Shown here in pieces: positions 25,427 to 34,805 of a DNA stretch of 64,000 nucleotides. A program made the position numbers and the translations under genes. How positions within the stretch are numbered: position 1 is the stretch's first letter; each line of letters starts with the position of its first letter. Under the pieces are notes generated by a model that was given only the letters and a program-made list of their open reading frames with translations, did no database searches and was not told the DNA's origin. Source of the DNA: Chitinophagales bacterium 65-1 (GTDB taxonomy: Bacteria > Bacteroidota > Bacteroidia > Chitinophagales > Chitinophagaceae); the NCBI GenBank assembly GCA_002050465.1, contig MWYX01000064.1, positions 1 through 64,000 of the forward strand, given 5' to 3'.

Positions 25427-28000
25427 TTACTTCACCGTCAATACATCATCAATAAGAAATACCAGATTACTCCTGTGTGCTTTTGTTTCTTCGTTAGTTG
25501 ACGCAGCAGTTGCAAGCCTTGTCTTTAATTTTTTTAATGTATAACGTGCAGCAGCCTTTGATAAATCATCTACGGGTGATTGTATATGGGCAATCTGAGC
25601 CAGTTGTTTTACATAGGCTGTTTGCAGATATTGCCTGTAGGTATTTACACTGCTGTTAATATCAGCATCAAAAATACCTTTGTTCAGATCATTCATTACA
25701 TCAGCAAGGCTATATTGATTACCATACATCCGGCTGTTAGTTATGCGTTGCATAGTTACAGGATGCAGAATATGATTTAATGAAGCAGTAGCAAGTACGT
25801 TGTATATACTGCTCAACTTCGGGTCTTCAGTACTTGAAAAGAAATTAAAGCCTCTCCTCTGGGTTTGCAAATAAGGCAATAAATAAGCATCACTGGCAAA
25901 TGCATTTGGAGAGAAAACATTTTTATTTAATACAGCCATTGCTCTTTTTTGCGTGACTATTGGTACAGGTGTATAAGGCTTATTTTTGGTACCCTGACCC
26001 ACAAAGCTCCTGTCAATATAAACGCCGCCAACATAACGGCTAACAGCATTGATCATATCTAACCTTTGATTGTTTAAAAGTCCATACCTCGATCTTAATT
26101 CTGCATAGCTCTTGCCGTCTTTACTATATCTATCTTTCAGCTTTGGAACAAGGTTATTTAGCAGAGTAAAACGATCTTCGGCATATCCAAGTGCATCACT
26201 GCTCATATCACCCACATTAACACGTGGATCAATTCCGCTACCGGGCGAACGCATATCATCAGCGTCATTACCAAATGCAAGATCGTGTTCAGTACTACGG
26301 CTCAGTATTTTTTTACGAAAAGCCTCTTCTTGTTCCGCCGGTACTGGAGTATAGCCAAATTCAATTGCCCAAAGATCATAAGGGCCGGGTTTAGTGGTAT
26401 AATAATCTCCCTGCTTACTTCTGTCTATACTTACATTAATTGCCGGATAATCCATTACGCTGCCTATCAACCCTTTCTTTTGTGTTATAGCTGTATTATT
26501 TAATTCAGCAGGCGATAACATCTGGCTTGCCATCATGTTGTGGTTAAGGCCAAGCGTATGGCCCATTTCATGCAAGATCAGGTAAGTTAAAAACTGTTTG
26601 TGCATTTTTTTTACTTCCGCTTCCGGGGCTCCTGCAGCTTCTAAGGCCGTAAGTCCCGTTGTAAACTTTGCTTTTAATTCCGAAGTCAGCCTACAGCACA
26701 CATGAGTACCTTCCCTTCCGGGTATATAAAACGGTGCAGATGGCGAATTGTAAAATTCCTCAAAAATTGGCGTGGCATTTCCGCTAAACCACTCTATAGT
26801 TATATCCGAACCCAGTATTTGGCCTGTTTGGGGATTAACATGGCTTGGGCCAATAGCACCATAGTTAGGAATGGAAGAAGAAACCCACCTGATAACATTA
26901 TACCTGAGATCACTTGGATCCCAATCAGCGTTATCTGGCATCTGCTTCATTATTACAGCATTTTTAAATCCAGCTTTTTCAAACGCCTCATTCCATTTTT
27001 CTCCTGCTTCCTTAATGATCTGCCGGTATTCGTAAGGGGTTGTATTTTCTATCCACCAAACAATTGGTTCCACTGGTTCACTTAGGGCTGCTGAAGAATC
27101 TTTTTTTACCAGGTGCCACCGGTTTATTACATCTCTGGACCGGATGGGATCTATTGTAGTTAAATTTTCTTTCTGCACAGTAAAATAGCCAACACGTGGA
27201 TCATCCAGTCGTGGGCGAAAATTATTTTTGGGCATTTCTATAAAGCTGTGTTGTATTCTTACCCGTACATACCGGGCATCTGTTATATCAGCACTACCCC
27301 TATTATAAGGTGCAGGATTATCGTACGCAAGATCCACCTGAACATCTATATTTCCAGGGAATGAACGAATTACATTATACTTCGACTTTGAAGGATTAAG
27401 CGTGCCAAGGTTAAAGAAAAGTGATGGTGGTGCACCAATTGGAGTTAATGGCTTTACCGGGTCCATCTTATCTGAAAGAAATAATCCGTCAACACTTACC
27501 ATATAACCTTCTGCATCATCTACAGTATATTTTTCTGCCAGTAAAACAGCTTCAGCAATATCTACTCCTGCTGTTCTGCTTACAGGATTAGCAGAATCAT
27601 AATAAAATCTTGTATTTACTACCTGAAATTCGAGCTTGTCAAATGCTTTTACAATTTTAAACACCTCTGTACTCCGGTGCATGCTCTGGTTCAACCTTAA
27701 ACTTGTAGGGCCACTGATAGAGAAACTCTGGTAGATAAACTCTTTACCCAATTGATTTTTCTTTACAAACATTTGTAAGGAACCGGTTACGGTATCCTGG
27801 TAAATGGCAAACAGTCCTGGATATTTTTTACTGCTTTTTGTTTTTTCTGCAAGTGATACTTTTTTCACTCTTGCAGTATCGAGTGTAGGTTTAACCTCGG
27901 TGGTTGGTTTTACCAGTACAACTACCGTATCTTTTTTAATTTGTGCAGTTGCTGAAATTGCGAAAGTTGACAGGAAGCAGGCTAATAAAAATTTATTCAT
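25427..28000 (-). CDS. Large secreted zinc metalloprotease (DUF5117/DUF4953/DUF5118 type)
   Basis: 857 residues with a signal peptide (MNKFLLACFLSTFAISATAQ). The metzincin-like motif HEMGHTLGLNHN (HExxHxxGxxH) lies at about residues 476-487. Upstream are the family blocks WWIENTTPYEYRQIIKEAGE, KWNEAFEKAGFKNA and RYNVIRW; downstream IGSVMDYPAINV supplies a Met-turn-like segment. The protein would cleave peptides in the periplasm or outside the cell. Substrates are unknown. It is transcribed alone. Confidence 0.88.
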   Translation of the reverse strand: MNKFLLACFLSTFAISATAQIKKDTVVVLVKPTTEVKPTLDTARVKKVSLAEKTKSSKKYPGLFAIYQDTVTGSLQMFVKKNQLGKEFIYQSFSISGPTSLRLNQSMHRSTEVFKIVKAFDKLEFQVVNTRFYYDSANPVSRTAGVDIAEAVLLAEKYTVDDAEGYMVSVDGLFLSDKMDPVKPLTPIGAPPSLFFNLGTLNPSKSKYNVIRSFPGNIDVQVDLAYDNPAPYNRGSADITDARYVRVRIQHSFIEMPKNNFRPRLDDPRVGYFTVQKENLTTIDPIRSRDVINRWHLVKKDSSAALSEPVEPIVWWIENTTPYEYRQIIKEAGEKWNEAFEKAGFKNAVIMKQMPDNADWDPSDLRYNVIRWVSSSIPNYGAIGPSHVNPQTGQILGSDITIEWFSGNATPIFEEFYNSPSAPFYIPGREGTHVCCRLTSELKAKFTTGLTALEAAGAPEAEVKKMHKQFLTYLILHEMGHTLGLNHNMMASQMLSPAELNNTAITQKKGLIGSVMDYPAINVSIDRSKQGDYYTTKPGPYDLWAIEFGYTPVPAEQEEAFRKKILSRSTEHDLAFGNDADDMRSPGSGIDPRVNVGDMSSDALGYAEDRFTLLNNLVPKLKDRYSKDGKSYAELRSRYGLLNNQRLDMINAVSRYVGGVYIDRSFVGQGTKNKPYTPVPIVTQKRAMAVLNKNVFSPNAFASDAYLLPYLQTQRRGFNFFSSTEDPKLSSIYNVLATASLNHILHPVTMQRITNSRMYGNQYSLADVMNDLNKGIFDADINSSVNTYRQYLQTAYVKQLAQIAHIQSPVDDLSKAAARYTLKKLKTRLATAASTNEETKAHRSNLVFLIDDVLTVK

Positions 28001-28175
28001 TATTTGAATGTTTTACGTTTAAAAATAAAGAGAAAAAAGTATAAAAAATGTTATTTGTATGAGTTGGACCTATGATGTGTGCGCAGATATTTATTCTTTT
28101 TGTCGGTAAAAATGTTGCATCGTTATTTTTTGCATTCCTTTCCTTTCACAGATGTTATTGTGTAAACCAAAAAAC

Positions 28176-28946
28176 ATGGAATGGAAAGAAATGATGAACT
28201 TGCAATATATTAACAAACCTTATGCAATGAGCGTTTACGGAAATATATTACATGAGCGGTTGATAGCACATTCTCATACCTTTCATAAGGTAGTGGATTT
28301 TAATTCTGCAAAAGAAAAATTAATACATTTTAGTTTTACAGATCAGAATCAAGAGCTAACTGGTATTGATCTTACAAACACCGAAAATTTCTCTGCATAT
28401 ATTCTAAAAAAATTAAAAGATAAAAAAGCTAAATATGGGATAGGGGGCTATAATGAATTAAGGCATTTATACGAAAGAAGTGAAGTTTTTAATGGAATAA
28501 ATTTCAGCGATGAACCCCGGCGATTACATTTAGGGATAGATATTTGGGGAGAAGCGGGCACAAAAGTGTATGCTCCCCTGGGCGGTATGGTACATAGTTA
28601 TGGTTACAATAATAACTTTGGTGATTATGGAGCTACCATTATTCTTCTTCATCAATTGGATACTATAACATTTTATACTTTATACGGCCACCTTAGCCTG
28701 GATGATATTGCCAGAGTAACCGAAGCTCAGTATATTATTCGTGGACAGGTAATAGGGCATTATGGTAACCCGCAGGAAAATGGTAGCTGGCCCCCGCATT
28801 TACACTTTCAAATAATAAAAGATATGGAAGAATATAAAGGGGATTATCCAGGGGTATGTAAATTCAGCGATAGCAAAAAATTTTTGGATAATTGTCCTGA
28901 TCCTGATTTGATACTAAATATGATGGAGTATGCAGAGAGCTTATAG
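28176..28946 (+). CDS. M23-family metallopeptidase, no signal peptide
   Basis: About 256 residues from ATG 28176 (ATG 28152 is also in frame). The LytM zinc site is complete: RRLHLGIDIWG gives the His and Asp, TLYGHLS is in place, and WPPHLHFQI supplies the HxH. M23 enzymes cut peptide cross-links in peptidoglycan. No signal peptide or membrane segment is visible with either start, which is unusual for a wall enzyme; a cytoplasmic role or other export is possible. The gene is alone, with an interspersed repeat after it. Confidence 0.82.
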   Translation: MEWKEMMNLQYINKPYAMSVYGNILHERLIAHSHTFHKVVDFNSAKEKLIHFSFTDQNQELTGIDLTNTENFSAYILKKLKDKKAKYGIGGYNELRHLYERSEVFNGINFSDEPRRLHLGIDIWGEAGTKVYAPLGGMVHSYGYNNNFGDYGATIILLHQLDTITFYTLYGHLSLDDIARVTEAQYIIRGQVIGHYGNPQENGSWPPHLHFQIIKDMEEYKGDYPGVCKFSDSKKFLDNCPDPDLILNMMEYAESL

Positions 28947-29008
28947 TTTGTTGTTTTGTAGTCTATATTCCGGAGATGAAATTATGCTTCGAATTTAAAA
29001 TCACTACC

Positions 29009-29042
29009 AAAGTCTCCCTTTAGGGAGATTTAGAGGGTTTTC
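29009..29042. repeat. Interspersed repeat between the M23 gene and dxs
   Basis: AAAGTCTCCCTTTAGGGAGA followed by TTTAGAGGGTTTTC. The short palindrome TCTCCC-TTTA-GGGAGA is followed by a GAGGG block. It is the same layout as 12579-12615 and 48474-48510. Confidence 0.7.
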
Positions 29043-29069
29043 ATTATTTTTACATAATATATTAAATTA

Positions 29070-31028
29070 ATGGATATCTCTCCCGGCCCTCTTCTCAAAA
29101 CAATAAATTCACCCGCTGATCTTAAAAAGCTTAAACGTAACCAGCTTCCAAAGCTGTGCGATGAGCTTCGTCAATATATTATTGATGTGGTAAGTGTTTA
29201 TGGAGGCCATTTTGGAGCAAGCCTGGGTGTTGTAGAATTAACAGTTGCCCTGCATTATGTATATGACACTCCTTATGACCAATTGGTTTGGGATGTTGGT
29301 CACCAGGCATATGGACATAAAATTCTTACCGGCCGCAGGGATAATTTTGCAACTAACAGAAAATATAAAGGTTTGAGTGGTTTTCCTAAACGTACTGAAA
29401 GTGAGTACGATACTTTTGGTGTAGGGCATTCATCCACATCAATTTCTGCAGCGTTGGGTATGGCCATGGCTTCTCACTATAAAGGAGAAACTGACCGCCA
29501 GCATGTTGCAATAATTGGTGATGGCGCTATGACAGCCGGTTTAGCATTTGAAGGAATGAACCATGCAGGCATTGAAAACAGCAACCTCCTTATTATCTTA
29601 AATGATAATTGCATGAGCATTGACCCCAATGTGGGTGCCTTAAAAGAATACTTAACTGATATTACAACCTCTCATACCTATAATAAAATAAGAGACGATT
29701 TTTGGAAGCTCTTAGGCAAACTTCCTGTTGGTACAACCTTTTCCCGTAATATGGCTTCAAAGTTTGAAGCAAGTTTAAAAGGGTTGGTTAGCAAGAGTAG
29801 CAATCTGTTTGAAGCTTTAAGGCTTAGATACTTCGGACCAATCGACGGACATAACATCACCAAGTTGGTTGATACTTTAAAAGACTTAAAAGATATTGGC
29901 GGTCCCAAATTATTACACATCAAAACAGTGAAAGGTAAAGGATACGATCTGGCAGAAAAAGATCAAACCATTTGGCACGCCCCCGGCTTATTTGATAAGA
30001 TAACAGGAGAGATATACAAAAAAACATTTGATATTCCCCAGCCTCCAAAATATCAAGATGTATTTGGACATACCATAATTGAGCTGGCAGAAAAGAATGA
30101 AAAGATACTGGCAGTTACACCGGCAATGCCAAGCGGCTGCTCTTTAAAATATATGATGGCGAAAATGCCTAACCGTGCATTTGATGTAGGCATTTGCGAA
30201 CAACATGCCGTTACCCTAAGTGCCGGTTTGGCAACACAGGGGATGAAAGTTTTCTGTAATATTTATTCATCATTTATGCAACGGGCATACGACCAGGTGG
30301 TGCATGATGTTGCCATTCAAAACCTACCCGTAGTATTTTGCTTAGACAGGGCCGGGCTTGTAGGTGAGGATGGGCCAACGCACCATGGATGCTATGATAT
30401 TGCTTATATGCGCTGTATTCCAAACATGATAGTAAGTGCACCAATGAACGAAAGTGAACTTAGAGACCTGATGTATACCGCTCAGCTTGAAAAAATAAAG
30501 AACCCTTTTGTTATCCGGTATCCAAGAGGCGAAGCGGTAAAAGCAGAATGGAAAACAGAAATGAGGGAAATTAAAATTGGCAAAGGAAGAAAATTAAAAG
30601 ATGGAAAAGATATTGCCATCCTGTCTTTCGGCCATCCCGGGAATTTTGCAGCGGCTGCAATAAGAGATGTGAAAGCAGATAAAATTAATCCTGCACATTA
30701 CGATATGCGTTTTGCAAAACCGATAGATGAGGAATTGCTTCACGAGGTTTTTAATAAATACAATAAAATAATTACGGTAGAAGACGGAACAGTTATGGGA
30801 GGATTTGGCTCTGCCGTATTGGAATTTATGGCTGCCAATAATTATAAAGCAGAAGTAAAGATCATGGGAATTCCGGATACTATAATTGAGCATGGCTCAC
30901 CAAAAGAATTGTATAATGAGGTTGGTATTGATGCCGATCATATAGCAGATGCAATAAGAGAAATGTCCGCCAGTGCCGGTACGGACGGGCATAAAGTTGA
31001 TGTGGAAAAATTAGTAAGCCGGCAGTAG
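29070..31028 (+). CDS. dxs: 1-deoxy-D-xylulose-5-phosphate synthase
   Basis: 652 residues. First step of the MEP isoprenoid pathway: pyruvate plus glyceraldehyde-3-phosphate gives DXP. The thiamine-diphosphate site is GDGAMTAGLAFEGMNHAG with ILNDNCMSID. VWDVGHQAYGHKIL and GVGHSSTSISAALG are in the first half. DRAGLVGEDGPTHHG and RYPRGEAV are in the transketolase-like second half. Isoprenoids made here supply UppP's lipid carrier. It looks monocistronic. Confidence 0.97.
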   Translation: MDISPGPLLKTINSPADLKKLKRNQLPKLCDELRQYIIDVVSVYGGHFGASLGVVELTVALHYVYDTPYDQLVWDVGHQAYGHKILTGRRDNFATNRKYKGLSGFPKRTESEYDTFGVGHSSTSISAALGMAMASHYKGETDRQHVAIIGDGAMTAGLAFEGMNHAGIENSNLLIILNDNCMSIDPNVGALKEYLTDITTSHTYNKIRDDFWKLLGKLPVGTTFSRNMASKFEASLKGLVSKSSNLFEALRLRYFGPIDGHNITKLVDTLKDLKDIGGPKLLHIKTVKGKGYDLAEKDQTIWHAPGLFDKITGEIYKKTFDIPQPPKYQDVFGHTIIELAEKNEKILAVTPAMPSGCSLKYMMAKMPNRAFDVGICEQHAVTLSAGLATQGMKVFCNIYSSFMQRAYDQVVHDVAIQNLPVVFCLDRAGLVGEDGPTHHGCYDIAYMRCIPNMIVSAPMNESELRDLMYTAQLEKIKNPFVIRYPRGEAVKAEWKTEMREIKIGKGRKLKDGKDIAILSFGHPGNFAAAAIRDVKADKINPAHYDMRFAKPIDEELLHEVFNKYNKIITVEDGTVMGGFGSAVLEFMAANNYKAEVKIMGIPDTIIEHGSPKELYNEVGIDADHIADAIREMSASAGTDGHKVDVEKLVSRQ

Positions 31029-31099
31029 TTACCACGAATATTTATTTTTTTTGTACTTTGCAAAGTGTAAACACATTCTATAAACTTTAAACAACAAGT

Positions 31100-31576
31100 A
31101 TGAAAAAGTTATCCGCATTATTGCTGCTGATTATTAGCGTATGTGCAAATTTAAAAGCACAGGATCATACCATGAATTCAGGTACGCATGTTCGTTTAAA
31201 TGCAAATGATCTTGTTTGGAAAGATGGACCTGCCTCTTTACCTGCAGGTGCTAAAATGGCTCATATTGAAGGGGACATGTCTAAGGCTGAGCTTTTTACT
31301 ATTCGATTATCATTGCCTGCAAATTACAAGGTTCCTCCACATTGGCATCCTGCTATAGAGCATGTTACGGTAATTAAGGGAGCATTTTTTATGGGTACAG
31401 GCGATCAGTTTAATGAGGCTACCGCAATTAAATTATCTGAAGGTGCTTTTGCTTTAATGCCTGTAAAACAAACGCATTTTGCTTTTACAAAAAAGCGTAC
31501 TATTATTCAGCTTCATGGAATGGGCCCCTGGGGGATTAATTATGTAAACCCTGCAGATGATCCAAGAAAGAAATAA
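31100..31576 (+). CDS. Exported cupin-domain protein
   Basis: 158 residues with a signal peptide (MKKLSALLLLIISVCANLKA, then Q). A single cupin fold follows: PPHWHPAIEHVTVIKGAFFMG supplies HxH and the Glu-like position, and ALMPVKQTHFAF the last His. The metal and substrate are unknown. The gene sits 5 bp before the Rieske oxygenase gene, so they are probably cotranscribed, although only the cupin is exported. Confidence 0.82.
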   Translation: MKKLSALLLLIISVCANLKAQDHTMNSGTHVRLNANDLVWKDGPASLPAGAKMAHIEGDMSKAELFTIRLSLPANYKVPPHWHPAIEHVTVIKGAFFMGTGDQFNEATAIKLSEGAFALMPVKQTHFAFTKKRTIIQLHGMGPWGINYVNPADDPRKK

Positions 31577-31581
31577 ATATT

Positions 31582-32634
31582 ATGCCTGCTGAAGCCGGAT
31601 TATTTCTTAAAAATCTTTGGTATGTTGCTTTTTATGGAGCCGAGCTTAAAAAACAAAAATTATTATCAAAAGAAATATTAAGCGAAAAAATTGTTTTTGG
31701 CAGAGACGATAAAGGCGACCCCTTTGCATTAAAAGATAATTGTCCTCATCGTGGAGTGCCTTTATCGTATGGGTGGTTTGATGGAAAATGTATTCAATGC
31801 TGCTATCATGGATGGAAATTTGATACCCAGGGTACCTGTACAGAAATTCCCGCTCTTGCTCCGGAGAATAATATAAACGTTGGTAAAATAAAGACCGGAA
31901 ATTATCCGTGTAAAGAAGTGAATGGCATTATCTGGGTTTATATTTCTGATAAAAAATTAAGTGAAAATACTACTGTTAATAAATTGCCTGACCTGTTGCT
32001 AGACAGTAATAAAAAATTTAAACATGTTGAAAAAGTTGTCCTTCCCTGTAATATTGATCATTCAGTTATAGGATTAATTGATCCGGCCCATGTTACTTTT
32101 GTTCACCAGTCGTGGTTTTGGCGCTCAAAAAAATCTTTACGAATAAAAGAAAAATATTTTGAGCCCTCGCCAATGGGTTTTAAAATGAGCCGTCATGCAC
32201 CTTCTACTAATTCAAAAGGGTATAAAATTTTAAAAGGGGGAAAATCAACGGAAATAGATTTTCAAATCCCCGGTGTAAGAATTGAGCATATAAAAATAGG
32301 AGAAAAGAATGAAGTGGTCTCCATTACCACGCTAACTCCCCTCAATGAAAATGAAACTGAGTTAAATCATTTTTTTTATACAACACTTGCTGTGGCAAAT
32401 ATTTTTTGGCTGCCATTAAAAACATTGGGCAAAACTTTTATCGGCCAGGATGTTGGAATATTCAATAAATTAAAAAAAGGATTAGAAACTGATCCAAAAC
32501 TTATGTTGGTTGGGGATCCTGATACACAGGCCAGATGGTATTATGAATTAAAAAAGCAATGGAACAAAGCGCAGGAAGAAAATGTTCCATTTGTAAATAC
32601 ATTGGAGACACAAAAGTTGCAATGGGTTACTTAG
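31582..32634 (+). CDS. Rieske [2Fe-2S] ring-hydroxylating oxygenase-like protein
   Basis: 350 residues. The Rieske cluster is bound by CPHRGVPL and CCYHGWKFD (CxH…CxxH) in the first 80 residues. The catalytic domain has NIDHSVIGLIDPAHVTFVHQ, whose Asp and two His fit the mononuclear iron facial triad. This resembles the alpha subunit of Rieske oxygenases such as those acting on aromatics, sterols or pheophorbide. No reductase or ferredoxin gene is adjacent. The substrate is unknown. Confidence 0.85.
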   Translation: MPAEAGLFLKNLWYVAFYGAELKKQKLLSKEILSEKIVFGRDDKGDPFALKDNCPHRGVPLSYGWFDGKCIQCCYHGWKFDTQGTCTEIPALAPENNINVGKIKTGNYPCKEVNGIIWVYISDKKLSENTTVNKLPDLLLDSNKKFKHVEKVVLPCNIDHSVIGLIDPAHVTFVHQSWFWRSKKSLRIKEKYFEPSPMGFKMSRHAPSTNSKGYKILKGGKSTEIDFQIPGVRIEHIKIGEKNEVVSITTLTPLNENETELNHFFYTTLAVANIFWLPLKTLGKTFIGQDVGIFNKLKKGLETDPKLMLVGDPDTQARWYYELKKQWNKAQEENVPFVNTLETQKLQWVT

Positions 32635-32712
32635 TTTACTGAATTGGTTTAAGTTACCATGATTGCAAAATAATTAGAAATTAAAAATCATTCTATTTAA
32701 AAAACTAACCCG

Positions 32713-33459
32713 ATGAATAAGACGATCAAAGCAACTTTAATTTATCTGTGCTTTATTAGTAACATAGCTTATGCCCAACAACAGGATGTGGCAACTCCAG
32801 ATAAAAAGAATATTGTTAAGATAAATTTACCTGCATTGTTATTTAAAAATATTTCATTGGAATATGAAAGAGCTCTTGCAAAACGCACTTCATTGGCGGT
32901 TAATGTTCATTTTATTCCCTTTGGAATATTGCCATTTCAAAATATTTTTAAGAATATAACTGATAATTCAGATGTTAAGTATGAGCAGTTCAAGCTTGGC
33001 AGTTTTGGCGTTGTTCCGCAATTCAGATATTATGTCGGTAAAAAAGGTGCTCTTCATGGATTTTATATCGGGCCATTTATATCATATGCAAATTATAAAA
33101 TAAATCTTCCCATCAGTTACAGTAATGATACTAAAACAGGAATTTTTGATGGCAAACTTGATGCATTTACAGGGGGCTTACAAATAGGTGCACAGTTTAA
33201 AATTGGTAAAAACATGAGCCTGGATTGGTGGATATTTGGCCCAAATTATGGTTCTGCAGATGGAGAGCTTAATTTTTCCGGCACATTATCACAGGTTGAA
33301 CAGGATGAATTAAGAAGGCAATTAGAAGATCTGAAAAATGATGCCCCGTTAAAAACAATCAGATCATATTCTGTTAGCAGTACCGGCGCCAGCGTTGTTG
33401 CAAAAGGACCATGGGGAGGCTTGAGAGGATTGGGATTTAGTTTGGGATATAGATTTTAG
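32713..33459 (+). CDS. Outer-membrane beta-barrel protein, DUF3575-like
   Basis: 248 residues with a signal peptide (NKTIKATLIYLCFISNIAYA). Alternating beta strands and a final aromatic residue (GLGFSLGYRF) fit a small outer-membrane barrel. IVKINLPALLFKNISLEYERAL resembles DUF3575 proteins. An extended loop (about 195-225) is rich in charged residues. The function is unknown. It is separated from the Rieske gene by 78 bp. Confidence 0.7.
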   Translation: MNKTIKATLIYLCFISNIAYAQQQDVATPDKKNIVKINLPALLFKNISLEYERALAKRTSLAVNVHFIPFGILPFQNIFKNITDNSDVKYEQFKLGSFGVVPQFRYYVGKKGALHGFYIGPFISYANYKINLPISYSNDTKTGIFDGKLDAFTGGLQIGAQFKIGKNMSLDWWIFGPNYGSADGELNFSGTLSQVEQDELRRQLEDLKNDAPLKTIRSYSVSSTGASVVAKGPWGGLRGLGFSLGYRF

Positions 33460-33489
33460 ACTTAATCTTTTATAATATTCCATTATAGT

Positions 33490-34272
33490 TTATGCAATTG
33501 CTTCTTCCGGGGTATCAATTTCCTCCCTGTTCTCATTATACTCCACAATAAAATTATTTCTTCCCTCCCCTGTTAGTATAAAAAAATATTTTGCCTGTAT
33601 CAGTTCCAGCATATTTAAAAAAAGAAAGATTGCATGAATGCGGTTTTCACAAACTTCAAATATTTTTTCAAAAGAAATGGAGCGCTCTCTTTTAATTAAC
33701 TCAAGCATGTACTCACGGCTGCCTTCCATGGTATAATTGTACTGCATCACGGTGTGTACAGGCTGATGCCTTTTTTCATGAAGCCGTTGTGCTACTCTCT
33801 CAAAAGCCCTCATTAGCTTAAATAATGTAACCGTTTGTATTTCGGTGCCTTCACCGGCTTCTTCACCAATCCTGGCAAGTTCATCCGCAAGGTTACCTCT
33901 CTTCACCATCATCATACGTAAAGCTTCCATCTGTTGCATTTCAGTAGCCGCCTGTTTAAATTTTTTATATTCAAGTATTTTATCTATCAACTCCTGCCGT
34001 GGATCTATTTCATTTCCTTCCGCATCAATCTCTTTCCTGGGCAAAAGCATTTTTGCCTTAATACGCATTAATGTACTGATGAATAAAATAAATTCACTTC
34101 CAAGATCTACATTTAAGGCCTCGCTTTTACGAATAAAATCTAAAAACTCGTTTGTTATTTTTGTTATGGGAATATTATAAATATCCAGCTCATCCCTTTC
34201 AATAAAAAATAAAAGCAGGTCGAACGGGCCTTCGAATTGGGGTAATTTTATTTGGTAAGATTCCGTATTCAC
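33490..34272 (-). CDS. scpA: Segregation and condensation protein A
   Basis: 260 residues, the kleisin subunit of bacterial condensin (SMC–ScpAB). YQIKLPQFEGPFDLLLFFIERDELDIYNIPI is a strongly conserved N-terminus; in Bacteroidota it binds the SMC neck. The C-terminal winged-helix region (SFEKIFEVCENRIHAIFLFLNMLELIQ) contacts the SMC cap. scpB is not in the window. A composite interspersed repeat lies just upstream. Confidence 0.94.
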   Translation of the reverse strand: MNTESYQIKLPQFEGPFDLLLFFIERDELDIYNIPITKITNEFLDFIRKSEALNVDLGSEFILFISTLMRIKAKMLLPRKEIDAEGNEIDPRQELIDKILEYKKFKQAATEMQQMEALRMMMVKRGNLADELARIGEEAGEGTEIQTVTLFKLMRAFERVAQRLHEKRHQPVHTVMQYNYTMEGSREYMLELIKRERSISFEKIFEVCENRIHAIFLFLNMLELIQAKYFFILTGEGRNNFIVEYNENREEIDTPEEAIA

Positions 34273-34303
34273 AAGTAAAAGTTAGTTTTTATATAAGTCA
34301 TGA

Positions 34304-34402
34304 TCCCGATAGCTATCAGCAGTGAGAGAGGTGAAACGTGAAATATTACGGTTCCCTTACACCTTTCACGTTTGACGTTTCACGATTCACGATTCATGTC
34401 TT
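34304..34402. repeat. Composite interspersed repeat covering the mscL stop codon
   Basis: A palindrome GATAGCTATC (34308-34317) is followed by GTGAAACGTGAAA on one side and TTTCACGTTTGACGTTTCAC, GATTCACGATTCATG on the other, an imperfect inverted repeat of TGAAACG units. The mscL stop codon (34380-34382) and its last residues (MNRES) lie inside. A related copy is at 45973-46011. Confidence 0.7.
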
Positions 34403-34772
34403 GCTGCTTTCTGATTACCAAAGAATCTCTTATTTCTATTAATAATTTATCGGTAGAGGAAACTTCTGCAACTATAGCTTCTCTTTTCTTAAGTTTATTC
34501 ATTGCCTTTATCACTAAAAAAATAATAAATGCAATAATTAAAAAATCAACCATAGCCTGTATAAACAAGCCATATTTTATGTCAACCCCGTTAACATTTG
34601 TTGTTAAAGTGGCAAAATTACTCCCGATTAAAGAGCCTATGAAGGGCATTATAATATTATCTACCAATGAAGTGATAATTTTCCCGAAGGCAACACCCAT
34701 TACTAATGCGATAGCTAATTCCAGCATGTTGCCTTTCATTACAAACAGTTTAAATTCTTTAATGAAGCCCAT
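34380..34772 (-). CDS. mscL: Large-conductance mechanosensitive channel
   Basis: 130 residues, inner membrane, opens under tension to release solutes. GFIKEFKLFVMKGNMLELAI is the N-terminal amphipathic helix and TM1 start; the two membrane helices (to GVAFGKIITSLVDNIIMP, and QAMVDFLIIAFIIFLVIKAM) are clear. The Lys/Arg-rich C-terminal helix is present. The last residues are encoded by an interspersed repeat that supplies the stop codon, so the normal tail was probably replaced. Confidence 0.95.
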   Translation of the reverse strand: MGFIKEFKLFVMKGNMLELAIALVMGVAFGKIITSLVDNIIMPFIGSLIGSNFATLTTNVNGVDIKYGLFIQAMVDFLIIAFIIFLVIKAMNKLKKREAIVAEVSSTDKLLIEIRDSLVIRKQQDMNRES

Positions 34773-34805
34773 AGTTATAAGTTTTAATTATTATAGAATT
34801 GTTTA

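Noticed and set aside
28947-29069. Thiamine-diphosphate riboswitch before dxs
   Set aside because: The gap is short and holds an interspersed repeat; no THI-box motif was recognised.
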